A DNA stretch of 64,000 nt, taken from positions 121,144,640 to 121,208,639 of the forward strand of contig NC_081410.1 in the NCBI RefSeq assembly GCF_030272615.1, written 5' to 3'. Below the pieces are notes generated by a model. It was not told where the DNA came from and made no database searches. It saw nothing but the letters and a program-made list of their open reading frames with translations. Numbering within the stretch: position 1 is the stretch's first letter; every line of letters begins with the position of its first letter. Below, piece after piece: positions 23,380-35,110 of this stretch. Origin of the DNA: Cryptomeria japonica. Lineage: Eukaryota > Streptophyta > Pinopsida > Cupressales > Cupressaceae. Position numbers and translations under genes: made by a program.

Positions 23380-24440
23380 TCATGGTAGTAGAGTGAGTTC
23401 AAAGCCCAATCCTATTTTGTCTCTACTGAACTGTGAATGAAGATCTATTGGTTCGGTGACACCTTCTTTACGCTTTCCAATAGGTCCTTTGTCATTATAT
23501 CCCATTTGTTGCATGATTAAGTAGCCCTTTCCATATAGGTTTGTTGGTATAACTATTTCCATAGCAGCTGCTCTATTATCTTCTTCTTCATCCTTGTATA
23601 ACCAGCTAAGGATGTCCTTTTCCTCTGATTCATATGCTAGAGTGCCAAGTTGGATGAATGCACCATCAAACTTGGTGATGGGCTGAGTTGCTTGATGTGT
23701 TGACGTTGTAGGTAATCCATGAGATCTGGGTGATGTTGGTAAGTTAGCCAAACACATGGGTTCCAATGCGTATTCCCCCATTCCTTGTTCTCTGATCTTC
23801 ATTTTCTGCTTGAAATCTCCAGGTAATGATTTATACTTTTCTTGTTGAAGATCTGGTGTTGACGAATTTTGTTTCTCTCTATTATGTGGAACCAAACTGT
23901 CCTGGGCTGCCCCCATTACATTACAATGTTGAAATGGATTGTGATCAGTAGATATAGAAACCTCTTGCCCATTATAGGGAAATTTGACACACTGGTGATA
24001 CATAGAAGGCACTGCTTGCATTTCATGTATCCAGGGTCGACCTAATAAGATATTGTATGTGAGGTCTATGTCTAAGACCTGGCACATAGTATCTCTTTGT
24101 ATCGGTCCAACTTGAATCGGTAACACTACTGTTCCTTTAGATGATCTTTCCTTATCATCATATGCCTTTATAGTAATCTTTTTGTGTGGATCAATAGACT
24201 CCTCTGAGAAGCCTAATGCACGGATAATTTTTAAGGTACATATATTAACTCTAGCTCCTCCTTCTATCAATACTCATTTTACTCGGTGTTTATAGACGAT
24301 GAATTCAATATGGAGAGGAGTGTTATGTGGATGGCTCAATGAGATATTATCATGCTCCGAAAAAGTGAGATTATGAGGTCCTGTCATATGAGCGACCATG
24401 GCTTGGAATTTGTCAACATCTAGATCTTGAGGTACATTTG
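23380..24440 (-). pseudogene. Aspartic protease and G-patch-like region of element A
   Basis: Protease sequence starts near 24440 with DKFQAMVAHMTGPHNLTFSE, then the active-site motif reads IEGGARVNICTL, with Glu where Tat proteases have Asp (usual form IDGGAGLNICTL). A TGA just before it interrupts the frame. Next come ITIKAYDDKERSSKG and LLGRPWIHEMQAVPSMYHQ. About 130 residues later is a glycine-rich motif resembling a G-patch (GKGYLIMQQMGYNDKGPIGK, then KIGLGFELT), an RNA-binding module that some retroviral proteases also carry. The active-site change suggests the enzyme is dead. The open frame of 296 codons is long for so old a copy. Confidence 0.8.
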
Positions 24441-24984
24441 TTTCTAATAGAACTTAGTGTTACGATAAATATTCTTTCTTCTCAAAATATGAGGATTAGT
24501 CATGCATAAGTGATTAATGGTTTCCTTTGAGTTGTTTGGATTCATTTTATCTTATTTTGGAAACTCAAGTTTTACTTTATCAAAGTGAAGGTTTAGATGC
24601 CCCCTCACGACAAAGTGTGTCAAATGATATGGATAAAGTCTCCCAATATGGAAACTTGATTTGAAAACTTGAAGTTTTGAACAAGTGTGTTTTGGGATGA
24701 AATCCGTGAGATAAAAAAGGACCTATTTGCCACTTGTGATGATGCTTCCTGATTTTGATATGATAGATATGTTTATTGTGTGACCAATTTTAGATTTTGG
24801 GCAACTTTTGTTTGATGAGAAATTTGCTCTAGAAATAGCTTTTGATACTCTGTTTTTGATATTCTGGTTTGATGAAGTGCAAGCTGATGAAACAAGGTTT
24901 CCAAAAATGTTTTCAAAATTTTCAAAATTTACCTCTGTTTTGCCCCCTATTTTTCTGGTTTTGACCACGAGCTAAAACAGAGAC

Positions 24985-25345
24985 CCTATGCGCTACAAAA
25001 TTTTCTCAAAGCGCTAAGGAAAAGACCCCACGCGCCATGCTGCCCCAGTCTACACGTTAACAATTTTTGACAGTAAATTTTGTTTCAGATTTGGTTTCAA
25101 AATATCATGCGCTAATATGAGTCGTTGACGCGCTAATGTTTATACTCTACGTGCTAAGGGTTGACTTCGACGCGCTAAGTTGATGCTTCGACGCGCTAAG
25201 TTGTTTTTCAGAACGCGCTAACTGCTATTGCTGATTCTAAATTTTGGTGAAGCACTACTGTGAATACTTAATGCGCTAAGGATAAGATTTGATGCACTAA
25301 GATATGGTTGATACGTGCTAAGATGTTGCTCTTATGCGCTAAACT
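24985..25345 (-). repeat. GCGCTAA motif cluster, distal, in the leader of element A
   Basis: About a dozen variants of (A/G)(A/C/T)GCGCTAA, for example ACGCGCTAAG repeated at about 25170 and 25190, and ATGCGCTAAG. Spacing is irregular, with unlike sequence between. Confidence 0.8.
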
Positions 25346-26839
25346 GTCCCGACTTGATTGTTTTCTACAATTTTGGTGTTTTGCCTTAAGCTTTTAATGC
25401 TGATGGATGATTTTCTGAAGTAACAAATGAAGACACAGCACCAAAAAATAACTATTTTTGCCTAATCTAAATGATAAGTCTATGTTCTGCGAGGATGTGT
25501 TCAAATCCCCAATGTTTTAACGAGTTTGGATACAAAGAAATACACTTCAAAAAGACTCTTTATTCAAGGTTCATAAGTAATACCATAGCCCACTAGTCTC
25601 GATACTCTGTCAGCTCAAACAGCCGTGTCACCCCCTAGAGGGCACCTATTTTTTTTCCTTTTGCCATAAATTAACTCGAAGTGAATTGCTTCACAATGGA
25701 GTAGTTATCTTGGGAGATATATGGTGAGCGATCTTGGGGGCGGATTCTTCCCCACCCTTGCACTATGATATTACAAATATCTGGTTACTGACTTGGCTCA
25801 AAGTTTCTATGCTAAGGTTCGTAATCAAGCTTCTTGTTCGGCTGTCAGTGATAAACTCCCTCAAGAGGCTTCCCAACCTTTAGAACAAAGACTTTACGTA
25901 TCTCAAGGATACTGGGGGAAGGCTAATCACTGCATGCAACCGTTGAAAAGGACTTTCGTCATTTTCCACATTTAATTATAGTGGGTTGGAACACTTGACG
26001 TCAAAGTTGTTTCCCACTTAGGTCGTTCCCTTCACACCAGCCAAAAATGGCTTTAAGAGTTTTTCAACCCCTCGGGAAGGCAGGCCTGCCAAAGGTTTTA
26101 TTGCTTGAAATACTGAAAGCTTAAGAGTGGTTTGGCTTTTTGATCACCTAGTTAAGGGGAGAGCATATACCTTCCACTTTCGAGACAAGGCAAACAAGGT
26201 TCTTTTTACCTTTCAAATCAATGATTTTTTAAGATATATATGGAGTTGTTTCTCCATGAAAACATGGTGTTCCTTTTATTTCCTTCAAAGCAATGATTTT
26301 CTAATCTAGGAAAAGAACCGGGTCAACAAAGCAAAACATCGATGCTTGGTCAACAAAAGAAATCATCTAAAAGGGGAAGACCTGCCCTCTTTGATTGTAA
26401 ACAAAAATTTAAAGTGTGGTTCATTTTTCTTGCAAAATGTAAAATTGATCCTTTTATGCACCAAAGGATGGTGAGATTCTTTTTAGCCCTTGTTTGCAAA
26501 AATAAAGATTGTTTTTTTCTTTTTAGAACCCAAATTGAGAATTTTTCTCCTAGAAAAAGAAAGAAATGATTGTTGTTGTGGTTCGTTTTACAGCCCAAAG
26601 TAAGGTGAGTTCAATTTTATATAGCAAAAATTAAAATGACTCTAAACTTTAACTAACTTAACTAAGTTAGTAAAATTTAAAACTATTTTAATTTTACAAA
26701 TAAAATCCAACTCTACCTGCAAGAAATTGTCAAAGTCCTGCAAAAGTTCCAATCAAACAATTAGGAAAATCCGGGTTTTGGTGGACTTTTACAAGTCTAA
26801 ATTTAAGTTTGGTTACAATTTCATTTTTGTTTTCTATCT

Positions 26840-27110
26840 GTTATGCGCTACAGGATGAGTGGAATGCGCTATCAAACAGATCTAATGCGCTGCTCTATTT
26901 TTTGGATGCGCTGCTCTATTTTTCGGATGCGTTGCTCTGTGTTTCTTCTGTGCCGAGACCTACAGGAAAAGGTTAGTAAAGATGATGCACTAAGCTAAGG
27001 ACTTAAGCGCTAGAGTATAAACCCCACGCGCTAAATAGTGTATGGGATGTGCTATAATGTTAGCGAGATGCGCTAAATAATATTCTCCAAGCGCTGATTC
27101 ATGTTTCCCG
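26840..27110 (-). repeat. GCGCTAA/GCGCTG motif cluster, proximal, in the leader of element A
   Basis: About eleven variants of ATGCGCT(A/G), for example GATGCGCTGCTC, AATGCGCTATC and CACGCGCTAAA, between the primer site and the rest of the leader. It is the same motif family as the distal cluster about 1.5 kb away. Confidence 0.8.
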
Positions 27111-27160
27111 CGTACCTACAAAAGTGTATATTTTTGAAAACCAATTTGATTAATGGGGTA

Positions 27161-27180
27161 GAGCCACACAGTGGGCGCTA
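27161..27180 (-). other. Primer binding site of element A (tRNA-Lys type)
   Basis: Plus strand GAGCCACACAGTGGGCGCTA matches the 3' end of plant tRNA-Lys(CUU), recalled as GAGCCCCACGGTGGGCGCCA, at 17 of 20 positions. It is separated from the LTR by four bases. This fixes the 5' LTR as 27185-28596 and the orientation as minus. Confidence 0.75.
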
Positions 27181-27184
27181 GAAA

Positions 27185-28596
27185 TGTATGCGGGAAAAGT
27201 GGGTCAATGAAACTTAAAATGCGAAAAGTGAAGCCCAAAGAGACTTGTCCACACACCCACAAGACTTCTTGGTGCAAGCTATGGGGTCATGAAGGATGAC
27301 TCAGCTTCCCAAGGTTGGTTCCATGGTTCTCTATCTCACAAGGTCCCTCAAACCAATGCCTCTACTCTCATATCACTGAGCAAAGTGGTTTAGGGATGAT
27401 GAATGCAAGAACGAGGGATGCTTTTGATTGATTTTAACATGAGAATGCAACCTATTTATGCATGATTCTACAAATGTAATAAACTAGATTATAAGATGAC
27501 AAGATTAGTAGTGATACTATCCTAACATGATATACTAGTTATATGATTAAGCTAATGATGAAAGAAGTAGTCTAAAATGTTTATTAGATTAATTCTTATT
27601 GTAAAGAAAGACTAGATGTGCTAAAAATTGAGCATAAGTGTGATACTAAGAGCTTGCATGTATTTTTGAAATGGAGGAATGAGAGCTCTATTTATAACAA
27701 AAATAGGGCAATGGGTGACCAGGATTGAAAGAGTTAATCAAGGGTCAGGTTTGAAAGTTGATCAATCCATGTTCACAATTTTCACCAATGAAATGGTGAC
27801 AATTGGCAACATAAGGTTAGTTGAGAGGAGATGTAAGAAGCATTAAATACTTGAGAAGACCTCATGGTTACCTTAGGGGGTAAGGGTTAAGGTTAGGTTA
27901 AGGTTATCCATTGGATAAAGCTTTTACCTAGGAGGTAAACTCTTGTGAAAAGGATAAAGGAATAACCATGGTCAAAGCAATAAATGCTTGATTAGACCCT
28001 TGGTTTACATGGAGGTTAAGTTAGTCAAAAAGTCTCTAATCATGCCACTAAGGGTTAGTTAACCATTAATGTTTTAAGACTTTGGGGAAAAACTTGTAAG
28101 AGTCCTTCCAAGTTTGGGAGGATTGGATAAAGGCTTTAATGCCTTTTGGAGACTTTACTCCAAATTTGAGAAGTGACCATCTCAAATTTAGGGAAAAGGG
28201 ATAATGTATGGGTTTAGGGTTGATTGATTAGGATTAGATGAATTCTAGAAGGAATTAGGAATAGGGTTTAGTATGCAAGTGGGAGATGTAGGATTTTGCA
28301 AGTGGATGGAAAAATAGAATTTAATTAAAATAAAGTTAATTTTTTTCAATTTGGTTGCAAAATGGGAATTTGAATAAATTAGATTTATTCAATTTTGGGG
28401 TAAACTATTTAATTAAATTTGAATTTAATTAAAAGTGGATAGAAGGGATTTAATTGAATAAAATGATTTATCCCATTAAATGGTAAAAGGGGGTCTAGTG
28501 AATTTAACTAAATAAATTGAGTAATTTACTTAATTAAATAGAGGAATGAACATAAAAATATTCATTTAGGAATATGGTCATTTTTATATGTCTACA
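27185..28596 (-). repeat. 5' LTR of element A, also in 3' LTR position for the element to its right
   Basis: About 1412 bases matching 14179-15585. The primer site lies directly on its left, making it the 5' LTR of A. Directly on its right lies the same polypurine tract and 3' untranslated sequence found right of the left LTR (homology continues to 29023). It is thus also in the 3' LTR position of another element of this family. A TATA box (sense TATAAATAGAG) lies near 27686-27696. Confidence 0.85.
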
Positions 28597-30182
28597 TTTT
28601 TGCCCCTCTTTGAAGTGACGTGTGTGCACATGTTGATTCAAAGAAAATGATGTGTCGTCGTGATTTATGATCAATTTTTATGTGGTTTTGAGATATGTCA
28701 TGCCCCAGTTTTGATAATCGATGCCCTAGATTCGATAAAATGATGTTGATAATGCCCCCTCGGGAGATGAATCAAAATTTTGAAAATTTGATTTGATTTA
28801 GATAATAGCATTTTAAATTTTGGTCTATGTTGAATGTGTTTATTTGATTCATCTCCGGATAATGATGTTGGATAGGTTGGTATGAGACACCATGAGCGAG
28901 TTTTCACGTTCCTATATGGAACCCTAATTTCGATTTACCCTATAAAAGGGAAAAAGTAATTCCTTTTTGTCTCATTTGTGCTTGTTGACTTTGGAGATGG
29001 TGACATTTGAAGAGAAGTCAACATGTTGATTTCGTATTCCACTCATTGATTCAAGTGCGTGCGGAGGTATCGGAGGCTCGCCGCATATGGACCACCAGTA
29101 AGTCAACATTTTTTATCGTTTTTGGACTTTTGATTTTGTCGTTTTTGGTAATTTTTTGAATTTTCCACGCGGATTTTACGTTTTAGCACGCCGCGTCAAA
29201 AGGGTAGCGCATACGAAAATTTTTGTGGTGCGTAGGGTTTAATGAATAGGGTAGCGTCCTCGCCTTTCTAGTGAAAGACATCCTGGAGATATAATCTCTA
29301 GTCATAGACATCCCAGAAAAGCTAAAAGACATGTCACCAAAGATAAAATCAAAATAAAACCAAGACTCTACACCAACATGCACTGTAGTCCTCAAGTTTA
29401 GTGTCTCGTGTCCCTTGTATAAGTCTATTTGATTATGGTCACAATGTTTTCGTTCACAAAAGGATAAATAGAACTGAACCATAATGTTGTCTGAGTCTGT
29501 TGAAAGAGTTGATTTGGTTGAAGCCCGTTTCTACTTGTGTCTCATTTGAAACTAATTGAATCCATGAAACGGATACTTTGTTGCAGATAGGACGGAACTT
29601 TATTGTGGATTTATGATGCAAGTGCTGCTTTATTGTGGATTGCGCGCGGATGGACTAGAGAAAACTGGAAGAAACTGTACTCCTCAAAAAGTGTGATGCT
29701 CGTAGTTCCACACCCATGACTAGACTTAGGATTTTCCATAGCCACAGATAGGAGCTGATTTATTATGGATGGAAAGGGGTGAAAAGAAAGGATTATTATG
29801 AATGGCTAACCAATCTTAGGTAGATCAATAACAAGCCATGATGGGAATGGGTAAGTTTATTATGGATGGATAGGTTGTGAGTGTGTGCAAAGTGAAGGGA
29901 TGAGATTGAATCCGGATGGAAGGAGGAGAAATGTCTCTACACTTGGATTCGGTGACCCGGTTTTCACCATGGTACTTGCCCAGGGCGCCACCGAAGTGGT
30001 TTTCATTGTTGGACAAATTTATTTATCTTTACTTTTTTTTATTTTTCAATTTTTTTTTGTGTCACAAGGCGTCTGTTTGCCAAGTTTTCACCAAGTAACA
30101 ATTTTTTATTTTTATGATTTTTTTTTGTATTTTTGAACTTTTTTTTTTAATTTTTTTTTTGATATTAGGATATTCTGAAGAG
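28597..30182 (-). other. 3' untranslated region of the element right of the shared LTR
   Basis: 28597-29023 matches 15586-16012 of element A: polypurine tract, a CCCTCGGGAGATGAATC box and sequence up to AAGTCAACA. From 29024 it differs from A. No plant mobile domain ORF is present here. 29950-30150 holds T-rich runs and GGTTTTCACCA words, as in A. No gene is seen. Confidence 0.6.
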
Positions 30183-31190
30183 CTATGTGTAAAACCTACG
30201 AAGGTGCATGTTGTTGATCAGATCTTCCAAAGGTTCTCCATCTGGTGTCAAAAGATGATATGCACCTAATCCGTAGACTGTTGTGATGATGTAAGGACCA
30301 AGCCAATTCGGTTCAAACTTGCCCTTCTTCTCTCTGTCTTGTTGATTTTTAGGATTTTCCTTGAGAACTAAGTCACCTACCTCAAATAGACAAGGCTTAA
30401 CCTTATGATTGTAACTGCGACTCATTCTTTGTTGAAAAGCCTTGAGGTGATTAAAAGCAATTTGTCTTCACTCATCCAATAGTTCTAATTCTTGTAAGCA
30501 AGAGACCCTATAGTCTTCATCAGTGATAATGTTGTCCAAAGAGACTCGCAAACATGGTAACTCGACCTCAATAGGCAAGATAGCTTTGATGCCATAGACA
30601 AGTAAATAAGGTGTGGCTCCTGTAGGTGTGCGATAAGCCCAAAGTGCAGGATTAAGTTGCATATGCCAATTTCGGCCAGCGTCATCGACTGTCTTTTTGA
30701 GGATTTTAAGAATGTTTTTGTTAGACGCCTCAGCTTGACCATTACCTTGGGGGTAGTATGGAGTGGAGAAACGATGGGTAATATGGAAGCGATCACAAAG
30801 TTTGTGAACATACTGGTTCTTGAAGGGACATTCGCTATCTATGATGATGGAAAGAGGAATACCATACTAGCAAATGATATAGTTAAGAATGAATGTAGCA
30901 ATCTATTTTTTAGTGACCTGTGTAAGAGGAACGACTTCAATCCATTTTGTGAAATATTATGTGGCAGTGATAATGAATTTGTGGTCATTGGAAGAAGGAG
31001 GGTGAATCTTGCCTATGAGATCAAGTCCCCACTGACAAAAGAGCCAGGGAGTCGCAATTGGTTGAAGCTCTTGTTCTAGTGCATGAATAAGATCTCCATG
31101 AACTTCACATTGCTTACATTTCTTGACAAATTGATATGAATCATTTTCCATATTGGGCCAATAATATCCAGTCCTAATGAATTTCTTGGC
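30183..31190 (-). pseudogene. Integrase of element B
   Basis: The zinc-binding part (VKKCKQCEVHGDLIHALEQE) is near 31120, and the core follows. At the first catalytic position a TAA stands in TAT-stop-YFTKW, where A has Glu. The second Asp is present in a changed context (IIDSECPF), and the third motif GQAEASN keeps its Glu. Then PTGATPYLLVYGIKAILPIE and the C-terminal VGDLVLKENPKNQQDREKKG, PNWLGPYIITTVYG and a stop after RRFYT at 30183. Several shifts break the core. It lines up with A's integrase throughout. Confidence 0.85.
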
Positions 31191-31509
31191 TAGGGTAGGA
31201 CCGCATATACCTTCATGAACTTTGCATAATGCAATCTGAGCTTCGTACCCTTCTAAACATCTAAGAAGAGTGTCATCTAGACCTCAACAGTATAGGATAT
31301 CGACTAAAATGACATATCAAAAATATTGGTGAATGAAAGTACGATGTTGGTTGTTGGATAAGTCAGGAGGAAGGATATTGTTATGAAGGTATGTGAAAAT
31401 GAAATCATATAAATGGGAATCAGGACCAATGACACATATCATCTCAGTAGGAGGGATCTCATACGAGGGAACCAAAAGGTTATCCACTAAGAACTCATAG
31501 CGAGTTTCA

Positions 31510-31890
31510 TTCTACGGTAGATCAATCAGTGAGGCAACAGTAGCCATGGCATCTGCAGCTCAATTTTATTCTCTTGGTATCTGCTCAAAGGTTATCTTTA
31601 TAAAATATTGCTTGAAGTCATCTATCATTGTTTGGTAGTCATCGATTACTTGACGAATTACAAGTTGAGACTCCCCAAAAATATGAAGTTCCTTGATCTT
31701 CCACTGAACTGCAATTCGTAATCTAGTTGTTAATGCCTCATATTTTGCTATATTATTAGTGCAAGGAAATGACAATTGCTATGATTTTGGAATGGAATCC
31801 CCTTGAGGTGTGATAAAGAGGATGCCAGCTCCTGCACCATGCTGTGTGTACGAACCGTCAAAGTACAGTTGCCAAGACTTTGTGTGTGAT
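31510..31890 (-). pseudogene. Second RNase H of element B
   Basis: Begins with WQLYFDGSYTQHGAGAGILF at about 31890, contiguous with the RNase H upstream. After a stop near 31779 come NNIAKYEALTTRLRIAVQW and GESQLVIRQVIDDYQ. The Glu of the second acidic block reads K in NIAKYEA (A has NVAEYEA), so activity is unlikely. The end after FEQIPRE is degraded. The same domain marks A as Tat-like. Confidence 0.8.
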
Positions 31891-33290
31891 ACCATCAAGA
31901 TGGATTCATCTGGAAACTCTGAAGTTAGAGGAGTATCATTTATCATCGGTGCATCTACCAATTGATCTACGATAGATTGCCCTTTTATTGCTTTTCTATC
32001 CACATATTCAATGTTGAATTCACTCAAGATCATCACCCATTTGGCTAGTCTACCAATAAGCATCACCTTGTTGAGAAGATGCTTCAATGGATCGATCCTT
32101 GTGACCAGCTTAGTCTTATGAGTTAGCATGTAATTTCGTAATTTCTGTGAAGCAAAAACCATAGCAAGACACACATGCTCAATTGGTGTGTAGTTAAACT
32201 CATAACCAACCAAAGTACGACTGATGTAATAGACTGCCTTGTCTTTGCCTTCAGTATCTTGTTGTGCCAAGAGTGCCCCCAGTGCTATTTGTGTAGTTAA
32301 TATGTAGAGTAACAGGGGTTGTTCTGGAATAGGTGGCATCAAGACTGGTAGATTCAGAAGATAATCTTTGAGTATCTGAAAAGCATGTTGATGGTTATCA
32401 TCCCATTTGAATTTGATGTTTTTGTGTAGCAAGTATTGAAAAGGATGACATTTATTCGCAAGTTGTACTATGAATCTTCGTATAGACTGGAGTATTCCCT
32501 GTAAAGATCAAAGTTGATTGATATTCCTTTGTGGTGGCATTTCTAAGATAGCTTTGACTTTTGCTAGATCGACTTTAATTCCTCTTTTTGAAACAATGTA
32601 CCCAAGGAGCTTCCCGGAGGTTACTCCAAAGACACACTTCTTGGGATTTAGTCTCACTTTGTATTTTTCCAAATGACCAAAGACCACTGAAAGGATGTCC
32701 AAATGTGTGGCTTTGTCTAATGATTTTTGCAAGAGGTCATCAACATAATCTTCTATAGTTATGTGCATATGTTCATGAAAAATAGTAGTCATGGCTCTTT
32801 GGTATGTAGCGCCTACATTCTTTAACCAAAGGGCTTGACATTCCAGCAGAAAGTTCCCTAGGGACAAGTAAACATTGTTTTGTGTTGATCCTCAAATGCA
32901 ATTTTTATTTAATTATAGCCAGAAAATCTGTCCATCAAAGATATCATCGCATGACCTACTGTGAGATCCACTATCAGGTCTATGTTTGGCAATGGAAAGT
33001 CATCCTTAGGACAAGCTTTGTTGATGTCTCTGAAATCTGTACATATTGTGATGTTGTGATCTGGCTTACTGACTAGTATTAAGTTGGAGATCTATTCAGG
33101 ATAATCAATTGGTCATATGAATCTAACATCTAACAATTTTTCACGTTCCACCTTTACTAATAATGTCACTTGTGGATGCATCTTTCTTAATTTTTGTTTT
33201 ACTGGCTTTGCTCTCGGGTTAACTGTAAAATGATGCATTACTAGATCAGGATCCAATCCAGGCATATGACCATGCAAAATTGATTTGTTA
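31891..33290 (-). pseudogene. Reverse transcriptase and RNase H of element B
   Basis: RNase H is well preserved (32430-31900): LLLYILTTQIALGALLAQQD, then KDKAVYYISRTLVGYEFNYT and GRLAKWVMILSEFNIEYVDR. RT motifs upstream: EDYVDDLLQKSLDKATHLD with the catalytic YVDD near 32740, and KKCVFGVTSGKLLGYIVSKRG. The N-terminal RT fingers (32870-33290) are broken by shifts, but a degraded YNQI/LSGYN-like block can be read near 32920. This is a dead copy. Confidence 0.85.
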
Positions 33291-33299
33291 TTTTGTGAA

Positions 33300-34560
33300 G
33301 AAAAGTATGAACATCGGTCTTTCTTTCTCTGTCAGAGCTTGTGCCAGGAATATGTTATGTGGAATCTCTTATGTATCGATGTTCATTTTGATAGTCTCCT
33401 CTACTAACATGGATGATTTTTCTTCGTATGATGCTGGGAGAATGTCGAGCCTTCCATCTTCGGGTGCCTAAGAGAGGTTTTCACCCTCACATATGTCCTT
33501 TTTTTTTACTTTTTTAGGGTCAAACAATGCCACAATGTGGTTTTCACTGTAAAACCCATGATTTGTTTTTATTTTTACATTTTTGCGACTAGAAGGTCCA
33601 ACACCCTCACCAAAATATGCCACTTTGTTGAGTTCTATAGTGTATCCAGCCTTATGGTCCCCAAGCGGAAGATCATCTCATATGCCTAAATAGTCGATGA
33701 AGGCCTCATCATTTTGGAATGTGTCAAATTGTACAGGTCCTTCATGGTCCCAATCAATAAGTTGGTGGTGAACAAGGGTAAGGCCATGAATGTTTTCAAA
33801 GTCAGCAGTAGTAAGGGTGAAGATACAGTTATATTCAGGTATATCAAGGTAGTTGTTGAGGTCATCGCTGGCACTCTCCTCATCTGTCTCGATTGTGAAC
33901 GAGTCCAAATTGTCATCACTAAAGCGCATTCAGGAATGGGTGTCTTCATTCTTCGTGATTTCGACCTAGAACCTAAAAACAAAGACTGTGTGGAATCCTT
34001 AGGGGTTGTTTCTTGACCAACTATGAATTTTCTATAAAATTCCTCTTCTTCTGTGGATTCACCTGGTTCTCTGAATGTCTCGGTGAGTTCATAATCACTA
34101 GATAATTTTTCCAAAAGCCATTCCCATCTATTGGATTCAGTGGAATAGCAGCTCTCTTGTTGATCATTGGAATTTTTTATTTGCAATGCTTCTTTTGATT
34201 TTCGAGTGGTTACCCTGAAAGGTATGAAACCAAGCCCTTTCGAGCGTTGATTTTTAAATGTCAATTCTGGTTGTAAAAGTTGATTCATACCTTATTTTCT
34301 TAAGCCAAGAGGACTTTTACCATCATACCCAAAGTTTTGTAGGATTTTGAATCCTTTGCCATATTTTTCACATGGTATCTTGATGTGATCTTGTGTATCA
34401 TCTTCAGGGTCTCTGTAAAGTAGGTTGTATAAGTCTTCTTCTTCCATTTCACCCCACTTTTGGAATATAGTAGGATCCCAATTTAGCGTAATGATAGATA
34501 CCCATTTAGAAGGATGTGATCGTCCATATTCTTTTGGTGAATTCATAACTTTCTACAAGC
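33300..34560 (-). pseudogene. Linker and G-patch-like region of element B
   Basis: About 34380-34200 encodes GKGFKILQNFGYDGKSPLGL and, after a shift, RSKGLGFIPFRVT. This is the same glycine-rich motif as in A and similar to a G-patch. Downstream to 33300 is an acidic Ser/Thr-rich linker (for example NLDSFTIETDEESASDDLNN near 33900) with no known domain. Shifts near 34290 and 33690 break it. Confidence 0.65.
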
Positions 34561-34687
34561 ACATGGTTTGATTTAGAGTGTATTGACCCATGCCTCTATC
34601 CTGATATTTCCCCTTAAGCTCACCTTGCTTTGATGTTGAAGGTTTTAATGACTCAAGGTCAATATATGTAGATGATGGGATAACCTC

Positions 34688-35110
34688 TCAATTAATTGGA
34701 ATTATTGTCTTAGCTTTTGGCCTCAAATTATTGCAGTATATAAATGGATTAGGATCACCATTAACTATTATTTCAATTCCACTATGACGAAACTTAATGC
34801 ATTGATGGTATGTAGATGGGACTGCCCACATCTCATGAATCCATGGACGTCCTAGCAACATGTTGTATCTAAGATCAAGGTCTAGGACTTGACAAACCAC
34901 ATCCTTTGTAACCGACCGTACTCTGAGAGGTAAGGTGACTGTGCCCTTGGATGAACACTCTTCGTCATCATATGCCTTGATGGTAATTTTATTTGCAGCA
35001 TTCACAGCTTTATCTGAATATCCCAATTGAATTATTGTGTTCAAAGTACATATATTGAGACCATCTCCTCCATCTATCAGGACTCATTTTATTCGATGTT
35101 TGTGCAGGAA
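34688..35110 (-). pseudogene. Aspartic protease of element B
   Basis: The active-site motif reads IDGGDGLNICTL (usual IDGGAGLNICTL), so the catalytic Asp is kept. A shift separates it from ITIKAYDDEECSSKG, LRYNMLLGRPWIHEMWAVPS and KFRHSGIEI. It cuts the Gag-Pol polyprotein in related elements. The length and order match element A. A stop follows IIPIN at 34688. Confidence 0.8.

Larger units (their letters stand above)
24460..27160 (-). other. Long leader of element A, no gag
   Basis: This is where gag would be expected after the leader, but nothing resembling gag was found. The conserved box at about 25720-25795 (GATCTTGGGGGCGGATT and CCCACCCTTGCACTATG) has an inverted match in C. About 25980-26040 has TTAGGTCGTTCCCTTCAC, close to TTGGGTCGTTCCCTCCTC in B at about 39085. 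Small ORFs (25793-25975, 26127-26309, 26342-26569) are not supported as genes. Confidence 0.65.
14179..28596 (-). mobile_element. Element A: Tat-like Ty3 retrotransposon without gag, with an antisense ORF
   Basis: Minus-strand order: 5' LTR 27185-28596, primer site, leader, protease, G-patch-like region, RT and RNase H, a second RNase H, integrase, an antisense plant-mobile-domain ORF, polypurine tract, 3' LTR 14179-15585. The second RNase H after the usual one is the hallmark of the Tat lineage. Gag is missing: the sequence passes from the gag-protease junction at about 24440 directly into leader. The left side interrupts element C. No target duplication is found, because the right LTR continues into the 3' region of another element. 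Confidence 0.8.

Noticed and set aside
30657-31079. 140-residue plus-strand ORF
   Set aside because: It is the complement of element B's integrase region, which has clear family motifs on the minus strand.
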